From positions 62,001 through 126,000 of the forward strand of contig CANMKA010000001.1 in assembly GCA_947498355.1 (NCBI GenBank): a stretch of DNA of 64,000 nucleotides, read 5' to 3'. The DNA is from an uncultured Paraglaciecola sp. (lineage in GTDB: Bacteria > Pseudomonadota > Gammaproteobacteria > Enterobacterales > Alteromonadaceae). Shown here piece after piece: positions 56,801-64,000 of the stretch (within the stretch, counting starts at the first letter, position 1; each line of letters begins with the position of its first letter). Below the pieces are notes generated by a model. That model did not search any database, was not told the origin of the DNA, and saw only the letters and a program-made list of their open reading frames with translations. A program made the position numbers and the translations under genes.

Positions 56801-56969
56801 GACGTCTACTTCCATTATATTTGGTTTGCTGCCAGTCATGTACGGCACGGGTACGGGGTCAGAAGTGATGAGCCGTATTGCTGCGCCAATGGTGGGGGGA
56901 ATGGTTAGCGCCTTATTACTTACGCTTATTGTGCTGCCTGCTATTTATTATTTGTGGCGGCGTGCATAA
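53874..56969 (+). CDS. cusA: Cus-type heavy-metal RND efflux pump, inner-membrane transporter
   Basis: A 1031-residue HME-RND transporter. The N-terminal HME pattern IPDLSDVQVIVKTSYPG and the transmembrane helix motif AIGAMIDGAIVLVEN (HME-4-like, copper/silver class) contrast with DFGLIVDGAV of the Czc class seen in the pump at 62287. Porter domains contain DLYWARSRVLEYLS and YERVAGGRYINIDI-type segments, and it ends with about 12 transmembrane helices. Cu(I)/Ag(I) specificity is inferred from the motif and the CusF-fused adaptor. It is the third gene of the cusCBA unit. Confidence 0.94.
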   Translation: MISAIIHWSIHNRFFVLLATLILVGAGLYSIKNTPIDAIPDLSDVQVIVKTSYPGQAPQVVEDQVTYPLTTAMLSVPGAKTVRGFSFFGDSYVYIIFDDSTDLYWARSRVLEYLSQVIPNLPESAKPQLGPDATGVGWVYMYALTDPTGQYDISELRSLQDWFLKYELQTVQGVSEVASIGGMVKQYQVMVDPRKLQAYNIPLSHIQMAIQRGNQETGASVVDMAEAEYMIRTTGYIASQQDIENIPVGTGATKTGTPLLIKDIAQVEIGPQMRRGLADLNGQGETVGGIVVMRFGENAQATINGVKAKLDTLKASLPDGVEVTTVYDRSALIERSVNNLSKKLLAEFGVVALICVIFLFHVRSSLVAIISLPIGILSAFIIMHIQGINANIMSLGGIAIAIGAMIDGAIVLVENMHKHIEKTPLTNENRWEIVAKSASEVGPALFFSLLIITVSFVPVFTLEAQEGRMFSPLAYTKTYAMAAAAVLAITLVPVLMGYFVRGNILAERKNPINRALMSAYRPVLKTVLAFPKTTVLLSIVVLMVGLWPLNKIGSEFIPPLDEGDLMYMPTTYAGVSIGEARDILQQTNKLIRTLPEVETVFGKVGRADTATDPAPLTMIETFIQLKPQSRWRAGFDTKDLIDELDNLVDFPGLTNAWVMPIKTRIDMLATGIKTPVGIKIGGPDLAVIQQIGQDIEQVLSEVEGTASVYAERVAGGRYINIDINRLKAARFGLNIADVQSFIASAVGGMNLTTSVEGLERYPVQVRFPQSYRDSPEQLRKLPFVTPSGAHIELGEVANINIIDGPPGIKSENARPNGWVYVDIEDVDIGNYVNKAIDVVREQVSLPAGYSITWSGQYEYMQRAKAKLTYVVPLTLAIIIILLYANFRSFPQVAMIIGTLPFALIGGIWLLYLENFNFSVAVGVGFIALAGVAVEIGIIMLAYLDNKVKELGDDYNQDDLKNAVIEGSQMRIRPVMMTSTSIIFGLLPVMYGTGTGSEVMSRIAAPMVGGMVSALLLTLIVLPAIYYLWRRA

Positions 56970-57043
56970 ATAGACAGACAAAATAAGCGGCAGCAGGCTC
57001 TGTCGCTTATACACTAAGTAAAAAACTCAAGTCTAATTATTAT

Positions 57044-57460
57044 TTAATTGGTTGACGTTCGAGAAGTAACGATATTATCCAACTGCTGTAAGACGCCGCA
57101 GTCTTTTACTTTTTTATCATCCTCACAAGCTGAACGAAATGAGAGGAGTGTCTTTTGTAATGCATTCAACTCAATGATGCGACTTTCGATATCTTCAATA
57201 TGCTTATCAATTGTCGCATTGACACTCTCGCAACTATTGTCCGGATTCGCGCGCGTTTCAAGAACTAGACTAATTTCTTCAATCGTCATATCTAGCGCAC
57301 GGCATTGCTTAATAAACAGCAACTGCTTTAGCGCTTCGTCCGAGTAAAGTCGATAATTCGATTGAGTGCGCTGTGGTGCTGATAACAGCTTCTTTCGTTC
57401 ATAAAAGCGAATAGTTTGGATACTTAAGCCTGTTTTATCTGCTAACTGTCCTATTTTCAT
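57044..57460 (-). CDS. MerR family Cd/Pb/Zn-responsive regulator (CadR/PbrR-like)
   Basis: A 138-residue MerR protein (MKIGQLADKTGLSIQTIRFY). Cysteines are at positions 77, 112 and 121 (NSCESV, SACEDD, KDCGVL). Cys77 and Cys112 coincide with the metal ligands of CadR and PbrR, with the third close to Cys119 of that family. It should respond to Cd(II), Pb(II) or Zn(II). It diverges from the CDF transporter gene at 57541, and a perfect dyad lies in an over-long promoter spacer between them. Confidence 0.92.
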   Translation of the reverse strand: MKIGQLADKTGLSIQTIRFYERKKLLSAPQRTQSNYRLYSDEALKQLLFIKQCRALDMTIEEISLVLETRANPDNSCESVNATIDKHIEDIESRIIELNALQKTLLSFRSACEDDKKVKDCGVLQQLDNIVTSRTSTN

Positions 57461-57478
57461 TTTACTTTCCTGATGCGC

Positions 57479-57509
57479 TTGACTCTATACCAAGTATAGA
57501 GTTTACACT
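57479..57509 (+). promoter_or_regulatory. CadR/PbrR-type operator-promoter
   Basis: TTGACT (-35, 57479-57484) and TACACT (-10, 57504-57509) are 19 bases apart, and the spacer holds a perfect inverted repeat with 9-base arms, ACTCTATAC (57482-57490) and GTATAGAGT (57494-57502), around a 3-base centre. This is very like the cadmium and lead MerR-type promoters. It drives the transporter gene at 57541. Confidence 0.88.
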
Positions 57510-57540
57510 TGTGCCATAAATCAGTAAAGCGAGTGTTTTT

Positions 57541-58167
57541 ATGAGCGGCTGTGGGTGCGATATTGAAATCAAAGACCAAGAACAAAAAAGGGTGTTGTAT
57601 CGGTTATTAGGCATTAATGCCGTGATGTTTGTCGTTGAAATGAGTGTAGGGTTATTGGCTGACTCAACGGCGCTTATTGCAGATTCATTGGATATGCTTG
57701 CGGATGCGGTTGTGTATGGCATTGGTATTTATGCCGTGGGTAAAACCATCACTCACAAAGCAAACGCCGCAAAAATTAGCGGATATTTTCAATTGATTCT
57801 AGGCCTCATTATTTTATTTGATATTGCTCGTCGTTCGATATTAGGCAGTGACCCGGAGTCATTGTTAATGATGGGGATGGGTTTTGTTGCCCTAATCGCT
57901 AACGTTATATGTTTGGCAATCATAAGAAAACAGAAGAGCGGCGAAGTACATATGCGAGCGAGTTGGATTTTCTCGGCGAATGACGTTATTGCCAACATGG
58001 GCGTAATATTAGCGGGCGTGACAGTTTATCTATTTGACACTCGCTGGCCTGATTTAGTGATTGGCTTTATTGTGTCAATTATCGTCTTGCGGGGCGCAGT
58101 CTTAATTTTAAAAGATGCTAAGAAAGAACTTCGTAATAACAGCACAGCTAATGGAGAAATATCATGA
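57541..58167 (+). CDS. Cation transporter of CDF type, short form
   Basis: A 208-residue membrane protein. It begins with a cysteine-bearing leader (MSGCGCDIEIKDQEQKRVLY) and has the CDF transmembrane pattern: NAVMFVVEMSVGLLADSTAL, IADSLDMLADAVVYGIGIYA (metal-binding aspartates), and NDVIANMGVILAGVTVYLFD. It lacks the cytoplasmic C-terminal domain of full CDF proteins (about 300 residues), a short form found next to CadR/PbrR-type regulators. Its stop overlaps the DUF3703 start. Zn, Cd or Pb export is inferred. Confidence 0.88.
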   Translation: MSGCGCDIEIKDQEQKRVLYRLLGINAVMFVVEMSVGLLADSTALIADSLDMLADAVVYGIGIYAVGKTITHKANAAKISGYFQLILGLIILFDIARRSILGSDPESLLMMGMGFVALIANVICLAIIRKQKSGEVHMRASWIFSANDVIANMGVILAGVTVYLFDTRWPDLVIGFIVSIIVLRGAVLILKDAKKELRNNSTANGEIS

Positions 58168-58529
58168 ATTTTACTCAAGCAGCAAAGCCTTATGTAACCC
58201 AGAAATTAAACGAAGCACATAAATCATTTACTGACAATGACGATGTATCAGGTTTTAAAGCGTTGGAAGATGCACATGTCATTGGGCAGCATTCAACTTA
58301 TCACCATACCCGAGTGCATTATGAAATGCTCAAATTTGGGTTAAAACGCAAGAATGTTAAAGAAGTGTTAGGGCAACTTTTCAGGCTCATAGGTGCAGTC
58401 TCCAAAACGTCTATCGGTTTGTTGCCGGAGGGTAATACTGGCGGCGCAAATGTAAGTCCATTCAAAGCCATGCCTATTTCACAAGCAAACAAAGTAATCT
58501 TGGATAAGATCAAACATGCACAGTCATAA
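58164..58529 (+). CDS. DUF3703 family protein
   Basis: A 121-residue cytoplasmic protein of the DUF3703 family, recognised by EDAHVIGQHSTYHHTRVHYE and the downstream VSPFKAMPISQANKVIL. The histidine-rich segment (HVIGQHSTYHHTRVH) might bind metal. Family members lie in Cd/Zn/Pb resistance clusters; function is unproven. It overlaps both neighbours (4 bases with the transporter, 14 with czcD), which implies coupled expression. Confidence 0.88.
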   Translation: MNFTQAAKPYVTQKLNEAHKSFTDNDDVSGFKALEDAHVIGQHSTYHHTRVHYEMLKFGLKRKNVKEVLGQLFRLIGAVSKTSIGLLPEGNTGGANVSPFKAMPISQANKVILDKIKHAQS

Positions 58530-59421
58530 TCATTCGCATAGCCATACGCACTCAGATGGCAATTCAGACGATGCATCAAGGCGCATTGGCTGGGCGTTCT
58601 TTTTAAATGTGGTATTCACCATCATCGAGTTTATCGGTGGTTGGCTGACCAACAGCACCGCTATCATGGCAGACGCGGTGCATGATCTCGGCGATAGTTT
58701 GTCAATTGGCACAGCGTGGGGATTGAACAAGCTTAGCGATAAATCAGCTAATAAAACCTTCTCATATGGATATAAGCGCTTTTCTTTATTGGGCGCGTTG
58801 ATTAACGGTTTAGTGCTCACGGTAGGCTCTATTTGGATATTGTTTGAAGCGATCCCTCGTTTGGCTGCGCCTGAAATGCCCCAAGTAGAGGGGATGTTAG
58901 CCCTATCTATTTTTGGTATGGCAGTAAACGGTTTCGCCGCTTATAAACTAAGCGAAGGAACGTCATTAAACGAACGAGTGCTTAATTGGCATTTGCTAGA
59001 AGATGTTCTCGGTTGGGTGGCAGTATTTATCGTATCTATCGTCTTAATGTTTAAGCCTTGGGCGATTTTAGATCCCATCTTATCCATTGGCTTTACTTTG
59101 TTCATTCTCTTCAATGTGTTTCGTAACCTAAAAGAAACCTTATTGTTATTCTTGCAAGCCACCCCCGATGCTAAGCAGATGGAGGAGGTGAGCGAAGTGC
59201 TCATGTCAAACCATGATGTGGCGGATATACATCATTTTCATATCTGGTCTTTAGACGGTGAACATAGCGTCATGACGGCACATGTGGAGTTGAAACATGA
59301 TGTTTCGGTTTCTCAATTAAGAACACTCAAAGAGGAACTTCGCCACGGCCTTGTTGAGTTTGAGTTTGTGCACACTACAATAGAAATTGAATTTGCCAAT
59401 GAAGATTGCCGTGATGACTAA
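58516..59421 (+). CDS. czcD: Cation diffusion facilitator CzcD-like
   Basis: A 301-residue CDF antiporter. It starts with a histidine-rich loop (MHSHNHSHSHTHSDGN). Six transmembrane helices follow: helix 2 has NSTAIMADAVHDLGDSLSIG and helix 5 contains HLLEDVLGWVAVFIVSIVLM, with the conserved HD/DD zinc sites. The C-terminal cytoplasmic domain includes HHFHIWSLDGEHSVMTAHVE. It exports Zn, Co or Cd from the cytoplasm. Its ATG lies inside the end of the DUF3703 gene. Confidence 0.93.
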   Translation: MHSHNHSHSHTHSDGNSDDASRRIGWAFFLNVVFTIIEFIGGWLTNSTAIMADAVHDLGDSLSIGTAWGLNKLSDKSANKTFSYGYKRFSLLGALINGLVLTVGSIWILFEAIPRLAAPEMPQVEGMLALSIFGMAVNGFAAYKLSEGTSLNERVLNWHLLEDVLGWVAVFIVSIVLMFKPWAILDPILSIGFTLFILFNVFRNLKETLLLFLQATPDAKQMEEVSEVLMSNHDVADIHHFHIWSLDGEHSVMTAHVELKHDVSVSQLRTLKEELRHGLVEFEFVHTTIEIEFANEDCRDD

Positions 59422-59508
59422 TGCCATGTTTGAAACACTTTGTTTCGGTTGGTCGATTGGTCTTAGTTTGATTACCTGTTAACATAAAGAAGATGAGAGT
59501 AGATAGAT

Positions 59509-59904
59509 ATGTTTAGTATGAAGGTGACAAGTTACCTGTTGATTTCGCTGATTTTGTTTCAGTCGTTTTCTGCTGTCGCTAATACATTGGATTTTCATAC
59601 TGTTGACTCGCAACATCTAAATGAAATACACGAACATCAATTAGGCGATAACATCCCTACTGAACAGATGCGGGTTCAACTAAAATCTAGCGAACACCCC
59701 GATACTGATAACACCCCCGTAGATATTTCTCACAATCCTGCTGATTGCCACCATTGTGGTCATTGTCATGGAACCCATGCCCAATGGCTTGTAAGCACCA
59801 ATGGTATCGAACTCGATTCTGTGGCCACCCATCACGATTTCTATTACTTATCAAAAGTAATGGATGCACCGGTCACGCAATTATTACGCCCACCTAAAGC
59901 ATAA
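59509..59904 (+). CDS. Small exported Cys/His-rich protein preceding czcCBA (CzcI-like role)
   Basis: A 131-residue protein with signal peptide (MKVTSYLLISLILFQSFSA). The mature part has a metal-ligand cluster DCHHCGHCHGTHAQW near residues 84-98 and other histidines (HLNEIHEHQ, ATHHDFYY). It occupies the place of czcI, the small periplasmic protein in front of czcCBA, though sequence similarity is only general. ATG 59509 or 59518. Zinc or cadmium binding is inferred from the ligands. Confidence 0.75.
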   Translation: MFSMKVTSYLLISLILFQSFSAVANTLDFHTVDSQHLNEIHEHQLGDNIPTEQMRVQLKSSEHPDTDNTPVDISHNPADCHHCGHCHGTHAQWLVSTNGIELDSVATHHDFYYLSKVMDAPVTQLLRPPKA

Positions 59905-59975
59905 CCCTGAACTAATCAAACACCGTTCGCCAACTGCTTGGCGATGTATATTTTTGATAATTTAGGAATAAAACA

Positions 59976-61298
59976 ATGGATCATATTTCATTGAGTCGCC
60001 CTGTGCGTTTGCACGCTTGGGTGGTTTCCACGATGTTTGTCCTTTTGACAACACATACCGTGGTAGTAGCACAAACAAACAGTATCCCCAATCGCGAAAT
60101 AACGTTGCAAAGCGCCATACAGCGAACATTAGCGAATTCGCCCGAATTGCATGAGTTCACATTCAGGCAACAAGTGATTGAGGGGGAAATTAAAACAGCT
60201 TCCCTCAAACCCGCCCTCAACGCAGGCATTGAAGTGGAAAACTTCTTAGGAACAGGCGAGGTCTCCGGTATTAAAGACTCGGAATTAACTCTCACATTGT
60301 CGTCGGTAATTGAATTGGGTGAAAAGCTCACTTCACGTAAAGCGTTTGCTAAGGCGCAATCAACCCTAGTCGAAGCGCAAAAACAAGTGCACACATTGGA
60401 TGTACTGGCTGAAGTGACACGTCGCTACATCGATGTATTGGCACAACAAGCGTTAATTAATGCACAAAAAGATGCAGAAACACTTGCTCGATATACCTAC
60501 CAAGCTGTCACAAAAAGGGTGGATGCTGGTGCATCGCCTGCATATGAGCAGAAACGCGCTGAGGCAGCGCTGGCAAGAGCTAGGCTGGATGTAGTGACAG
60601 CACAGCAAACTAAGCACGCCATGATAAATAGTTTGGCTATTATGTGGGGTGAGAAAGATCCCACTTTTACTGATGTTGAGGGTGACTTATTTGCACTGCA
60701 ATCGTCTCCTTCGTTAACCGCGCTTTTTAGCACCTTATTGGACAGTCCCAATCTTGATGTATATGCGCAAGAATCGAGATTGCAGGCATCTCAAGTTCGC
60801 CTAACTCAAGCAGCTAATCAATCGGATTTAAGCTGGTCAGCCGGTATCAGGCGCATCAATGGCATAGATGAAACAGCCTTTGTAGCGGGCGTGAGTATGC
60901 CTTTGTTTGCCGGTGACCGAAATCTTGGCGAGTACCAAAAGCAGCGAGCAATTCAGGCACAACTGGAACAACAAAAAGAGTCAGCGACGCAAAGCCTATA
61001 CCATCAGCTAAATATTGCATTGATGGTCAGAAACAATGCGCTGCTCAATGTACAGACACTGCAAGACTCTATTATCCCACCCTTAGTTCAAGCGCTGGAA
61101 TTAGTAGAACAAGCCTATATCAATGGTCGATTCAGCTACCTTGAATGGGTGAGTACACGTCAAGAACTGCTTAATGCCAAGCAAGCTTTAATTCAGTCAG
61201 CAAAGCAGGCACATCAGCGGGGTGCGGATATCGAATCACTGACTGCGCAGCCGCTTGCCGATGCAATCAACACCTCTTTTTCGAGTAAAAATCAATGA
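59976..61298 (+). CDS. czcC: Outer membrane efflux protein CzcC
   Basis: A 440-residue TolC-family protein with a signal peptide (about residues 1-33, ending VVVAQT). It begins EITLQSAIQRTLANSPELHE and has VDAGASPAYEQKRAEAALAR and the second-half repeat GVSMPLFAGDRNLGEYQKQR, then the C-terminal GRFSYLEWVSTRQELLNAKQ. It forms the outer-membrane channel of the Czc pump. It overlaps the czcB start by 4 bases. Confidence 0.88.
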   Translation: MDHISLSRPVRLHAWVVSTMFVLLTTHTVVVAQTNSIPNREITLQSAIQRTLANSPELHEFTFRQQVIEGEIKTASLKPALNAGIEVENFLGTGEVSGIKDSELTLTLSSVIELGEKLTSRKAFAKAQSTLVEAQKQVHTLDVLAEVTRRYIDVLAQQALINAQKDAETLARYTYQAVTKRVDAGASPAYEQKRAEAALARARLDVVTAQQTKHAMINSLAIMWGEKDPTFTDVEGDLFALQSSPSLTALFSTLLDSPNLDVYAQESRLQASQVRLTQAANQSDLSWSAGIRRINGIDETAFVAGVSMPLFAGDRNLGEYQKQRAIQAQLEQQKESATQSLYHQLNIALMVRNNALLNVQTLQDSIIPPLVQALELVEQAYINGRFSYLEWVSTRQELLNAKQALIQSAKQAHQRGADIESLTAQPLADAINTSFSSKNQ

Positions 61299-62233
61299 AC
61301 AATAAAACATTAATCAAGAAACCAAACACCCTATTAATTTTCATCATGTGCAGTGTTATGACATTGCTTTTTTGCAATGTAATACAAGCATCAGAGGGTG
61401 AACATGGGGATGAGGATACTCATGATGCTGAATTTGTACTCATGCCTGACAACATGGCGCAAAAAATGGGCGTGATGACACAAAGTGTTAATGCTGGTCA
61501 ACTTAATATCACCACCACAGTATACGGTAATATAGTGACCGATCCGGCATCGCTGAGTCATATCCGCGCGAGATTCGACGGTATGGTGACAAAGGTCAAC
61601 GCAAATTTGGGTAACAAGGTCAAAAAAGGCGACACACTAGCGGTAGTTGAATCCAACGAAAGCCTGAAAAGCTATCCTGTTGCAGCGCCGTTTTCAGGCA
61701 CAGTGATTGCCAGACATGCCAATGAAGGCGAGTTATCTAATGGCCAAGTGTTATTTTCAATCGCTAACTATGATGACGTGTGGGCACAGCTTAAAATATT
61801 CCCACAGCAGCTCTCTGATATTGCAGAGCAGCAACCAGTTCAGCTTAGCCTGTCAGGGGCAGCGTTAGACACCACTATACAACATATCTTACCCTCACCC
61901 GATGAAAAGCCGTATGTCTTGGCGTATGCCAAAATAGCTAATACCTCAGGTCAGTGGCCGGTTGGCGCGGCTATTAAGGGGCTTGTGACAATCAACCGCG
62001 CAGATGTCGCTATGATGGTACCCAAAACTTCTATTCAAGAGTTTGAGGGGGCTTCGGTAGTGTTTGTCAAAGAAGGGGATGAATACCATCCTGTGCCCGT
62101 TACCATAGGTCAGCAAGACAGCCACAATATCGAAGTATTATCAGGTCTGCACATTGCCGATGTGATTGTCAGCCAGAATAGTTATCTGTTTAAAGCCGAT
62201 TTAGAAAAGTCGGAGGCCGGTCATGACCACTAA
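61295..62233 (+). CDS. czcB: Efflux RND transporter periplasmic adaptor CzcB
   Basis: A 312-residue membrane fusion protein. The N-terminal anchor is TLLIFIMCSVMTLLFCNVIQ, followed by an acidic-histidine segment EGEHGDEDTHDAEFVL. The adaptor core has LSHIRARFDGMVTKVNANLG (lipoyl-like first half), YPVAAPFSGTVIARHANEGE and VPKTSIQEFEGASVVFVKEG. It is shorter than typical CzcB because the helical hairpin is almost absent. The C-terminus ends GHDH. It lies between czcC and czcA. Confidence 0.88.
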   Translation: MNNKTLIKKPNTLLIFIMCSVMTLLFCNVIQASEGEHGDEDTHDAEFVLMPDNMAQKMGVMTQSVNAGQLNITTTVYGNIVTDPASLSHIRARFDGMVTKVNANLGNKVKKGDTLAVVESNESLKSYPVAAPFSGTVIARHANEGELSNGQVLFSIANYDDVWAQLKIFPQQLSDIAEQQPVQLSLSGAALDTTIQHILPSPDEKPYVLAYAKIANTSGQWPVGAAIKGLVTINRADVAMMVPKTSIQEFEGASVVFVKEGDEYHPVPVTIGQQDSHNIEVLSGLHIADVIVSQNSYLFKADLEKSEAGHDH

Positions 62234-62286
62234 TAACTCAATGCTAGCCACTTGGTCTAGTGTCTCTGTTATTGGGGGACGAACAC

Positions 62287-64000
62287 ATGATTGAATCCAT
62301 ATTACGTTTATCCATAGAGCGACGAGGGATAATGCTGATGTTGATCTTCCTTGTGCTGGGCATGGGGATATTCAGTTATCAAAAATTACCTATCGATGCG
62401 GTACCCGATATCACCAACGTGCAAGTGCAAATCAATACACAAGCACCGGGCTATTCGCCTTTGGAAACCGAGCAGCGGATCACATTCGTAGTAGAAACAG
62501 CACTGGCGGGATTACCTGACCTGTCCTACACCCGCTCTTTATCACGCTACGGCCTGTCTCAGGTAACAGCGGTATTTGATGAAGGCACTGATCTGTATTT
62601 TGCACGTAATCTCATCAATACCCGATTAGGTGCAATCAAAAGTCAGCTACCAGAAGGGTTAGCACCTGAAATGGGACCTATCGCTACTGGGTTGGGTGAA
62701 ATCTATATGTATACCTTGCGAGCCAAGCAAAATGCCATGCAAAAAAACGGTGAGCCGTACGATGCAATGGCGCTTCGCGAGATACACGACTGGATCGTAA
62801 AACCCCAGCTCGCACTGGTTAAGGGGATCACTGAAGTCAACGCCATTGGTGGTTACGTAAAACAATATCATGTGAATCCTGAACCACAGAAAATGCTGAA
62901 TTTTGACATTGGTCTAAGTGATATCCATCGTGCGCTGGAGCGAAACAACACGAATCAGGGTGCAGGGTTTGTTGAGCGAAATGGGCAACAAATATTGGTG
63001 CGCTCACAAGGTCAACTTCAGACACTTAGCGATATAGAAAATGTGGTAATAAAACGCATTAATACTGTCCCCGTTGCGGTGAAAGACATTGGCAGTGTAG
63101 CTATTGGTAAGGAGCTGAGAACGGGTGCGGCAACGCAGGAAGGTGAAGAGACCGTTTTAGGTACCGCAATGATGCTAGTCGGCGAAAACTCACGAGCCGT
63201 TGCTCAATCCGTTGCCAAAAAGGTGAAGGACATTCAAGCCAGCTTACCTGATGGTATTGTCATTGAGCCAGTCTACGACCGTACCCTACTGGTCGATAAA
63301 GCTATCGACACGGTTCAGAAGAATTTAGTAGAAGGGGCGTTATTAGTCATAGTGATCTTGTTCATATTGCTTGGCAATATTCGCGCCGCGCTCATCACTG
63401 CGGCAGTTATTCCGCTAGCGATGTTGGCGACCATCACTGGAATGGTTAATACAGGTGTGTCTGCCAACCTGATGAGCCTTGGGGCATTGGATTTTGGATT
63501 AATTGTAGATGGTGCGGTGATCATCGTAGAGAACTGTATCAGGCGGTTATCCGAGTCTCAGAAACGCACAGGTGGAGTCTTGCCACTTAAAGAGCGGCTA
63601 GAACTGGTTTTTCAAGCGACCAACGAAGTCATTCGTCCTAGCTTGTTTGGAGTATTGATTATTACTGTGGTGTATATCCCGCTGTTCTCATTGACAGGCG
63701 TTGAGGGCAAGATGTTTCAGCCAATGGCGGCAACGGTCATCATGGCGCTGATAGCAGCGATGCTGTTCTCCATTACCATTGTACCGGCGGCAGTCGCGAT
63801 GTTTATGGGCGGTAAAGTCAGTGAAAAAGAAAGCTTCATTATTGTTGCAGCCAAATCCGCCTATCGCCCCATCATTCACCTTGCACTGAAATTACGCTGG
63901 ATAGTGCTTGTCGGCTCAGTCGTGCTAGTAGTAGGCAGCTTATGGTTGGCAACGCGATTAGGCTCTGAGTTTGTTCCTCAGCTTAACGAAGGAGACATCG
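62287..64000 (+). CDS. czcA: Heavy-metal RND efflux pump CzcA, 5' part (runs off the window)
   Basis: The first 571 codons of an RND transporter; the reading frame is open to the end of the window. ATG 62287 follows GGGGGACG. It starts MIESILRLSIERRGIMLMLI and has AVPDITNVQVQINTQAPGYS and the Czc-class helix motif GALDFGLIVDGAVIIVEN, whose two acidic residues serve in proton/metal exchange. This motif marks the HME-1 class (Co/Zn/Cd). A full-length gene would be about 1040 codons, so roughly the last 470 are missing. Confidence 0.93.
   Translation, partial: MIESILRLSIERRGIMLMLIFLVLGMGIFSYQKLPIDAVPDITNVQVQINTQAPGYSPLETEQRITFVVETALAGLPDLSYTRSLSRYGLSQVTAVFDEGTDLYFARNLINTRLGAIKSQLPEGLAPEMGPIATGLGEIYMYTLRAKQNAMQKNGEPYDAMALREIHDWIVKPQLALVKGITEVNAIGGYVKQYHVNPEPQKMLNFDIGLSDIHRALERNNTNQGAGFVERNGQQILVRSQGQLQTLSDIENVVIKRINTVPVAVKDIGSVAIGKELRTGAATQEGEETVLGTAMMLVGENSRAVAQSVAKKVKDIQASLPDGIVIEPVYDRTLLVDKAIDTVQKNLVEGALLVIVILFILLGNIRAALITAAVIPLAMLATITGMVNTGVSANLMSLGALDFGLIVDGAVIIVENCIRRLSESQKRTGGVLPLKERLELVFQATNEVIRPSLFGVLIITVVYIPLFSLTGVEGKMFQPMAATVIMALIAAMLFSITIVPAAVAMFMGGKVSEKESFIIVAAKSAYRPIIHLALKLRWIVLVGSVVLVVGSLWLATRLGSEFVPQLNEGDI

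Overview
The window looks like a chromosomal segment of a marine gammaproteobacterium of the Alteromonadaceae (Paraglaciecola/Glaciecola/Alteromonas type). This is inferred from the gene orders uvrY-uvrC-pgsA and cysZ / smc-zipA-ligA, the protein flavour, the moderate base composition and the neighbouring acid-sugar, photolyase and metal genes. No rRNA, tRNA or CRISPR array was seen.

Layout. (1) 1-11.3 kb: an acid-sugar catabolic locus. A six-gene minus-strand operon (isopropylmalate/isocitrate-type dehydrogenase, TctC-TctB-TctA tripartite transporter, Gfo/Idh/MocA oxidoreductase, SMP-30 lactonase) diverges from a plus-strand operon (DUF1537 four-carbon acid-sugar kinase, OtnC-like class II aldolase/decarboxylase, ABM-domain protein). 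A RutR-like TetR regulator and a secreted carbohydrate-associated protein lie beside it. (2) 11.3-16.9 kb: two overlapping small genes, uvrY, uvrC, pgsA, a second RutR-like regulator and an AzgA-type purine permease with a convincing RutR box in its promoter. (3) 17-26.5 kb: small exported proteins, then cysZ and smc-zipA-ligA-DUF3392. (4) 26.6-36 kb: a c-type cytochrome with a secreted beta-propeller protein, then a light-repair island: TIGR03643 protein, Cry-DASH, a second photolyase/cryptochrome, a degenerate HD-GYP protein, a 51-residue DUF2256 protein and an FeS-type (6-4) photolyase. (5) 36-41 kb: two Fur-box-preceded small genes, then a siroheme reductase plus CysJ-like flavoprotein whose active-site residues and sigma-54-like promoter point to nitrite rather than sulfite reduction. 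(6) 41.3-44 kb: arsR-arsC-arsH-acr3. (7) 44-64 kb: a Tn3-family transposase interrupts a histidine kinase, whose 3' end survives beside its response regulator. It is followed by a SprT-like protein and a long metal-resistance block: merR, glutaredoxin/MauE-like protein, a Cus-type RND system, a CadR/PbrR-like merR, CDF transporters, DUF3703, and a Czc-type RND system running off the window end.

The points most worth following are the acid-sugar pathway with a non-standard gene set, the probable NADPH-nitrite reductase with its sigma-54 promoter, the RutR operator at azgA, the coupled small-gene pair upstream of uvrY, and the Tn3-linked metal island.
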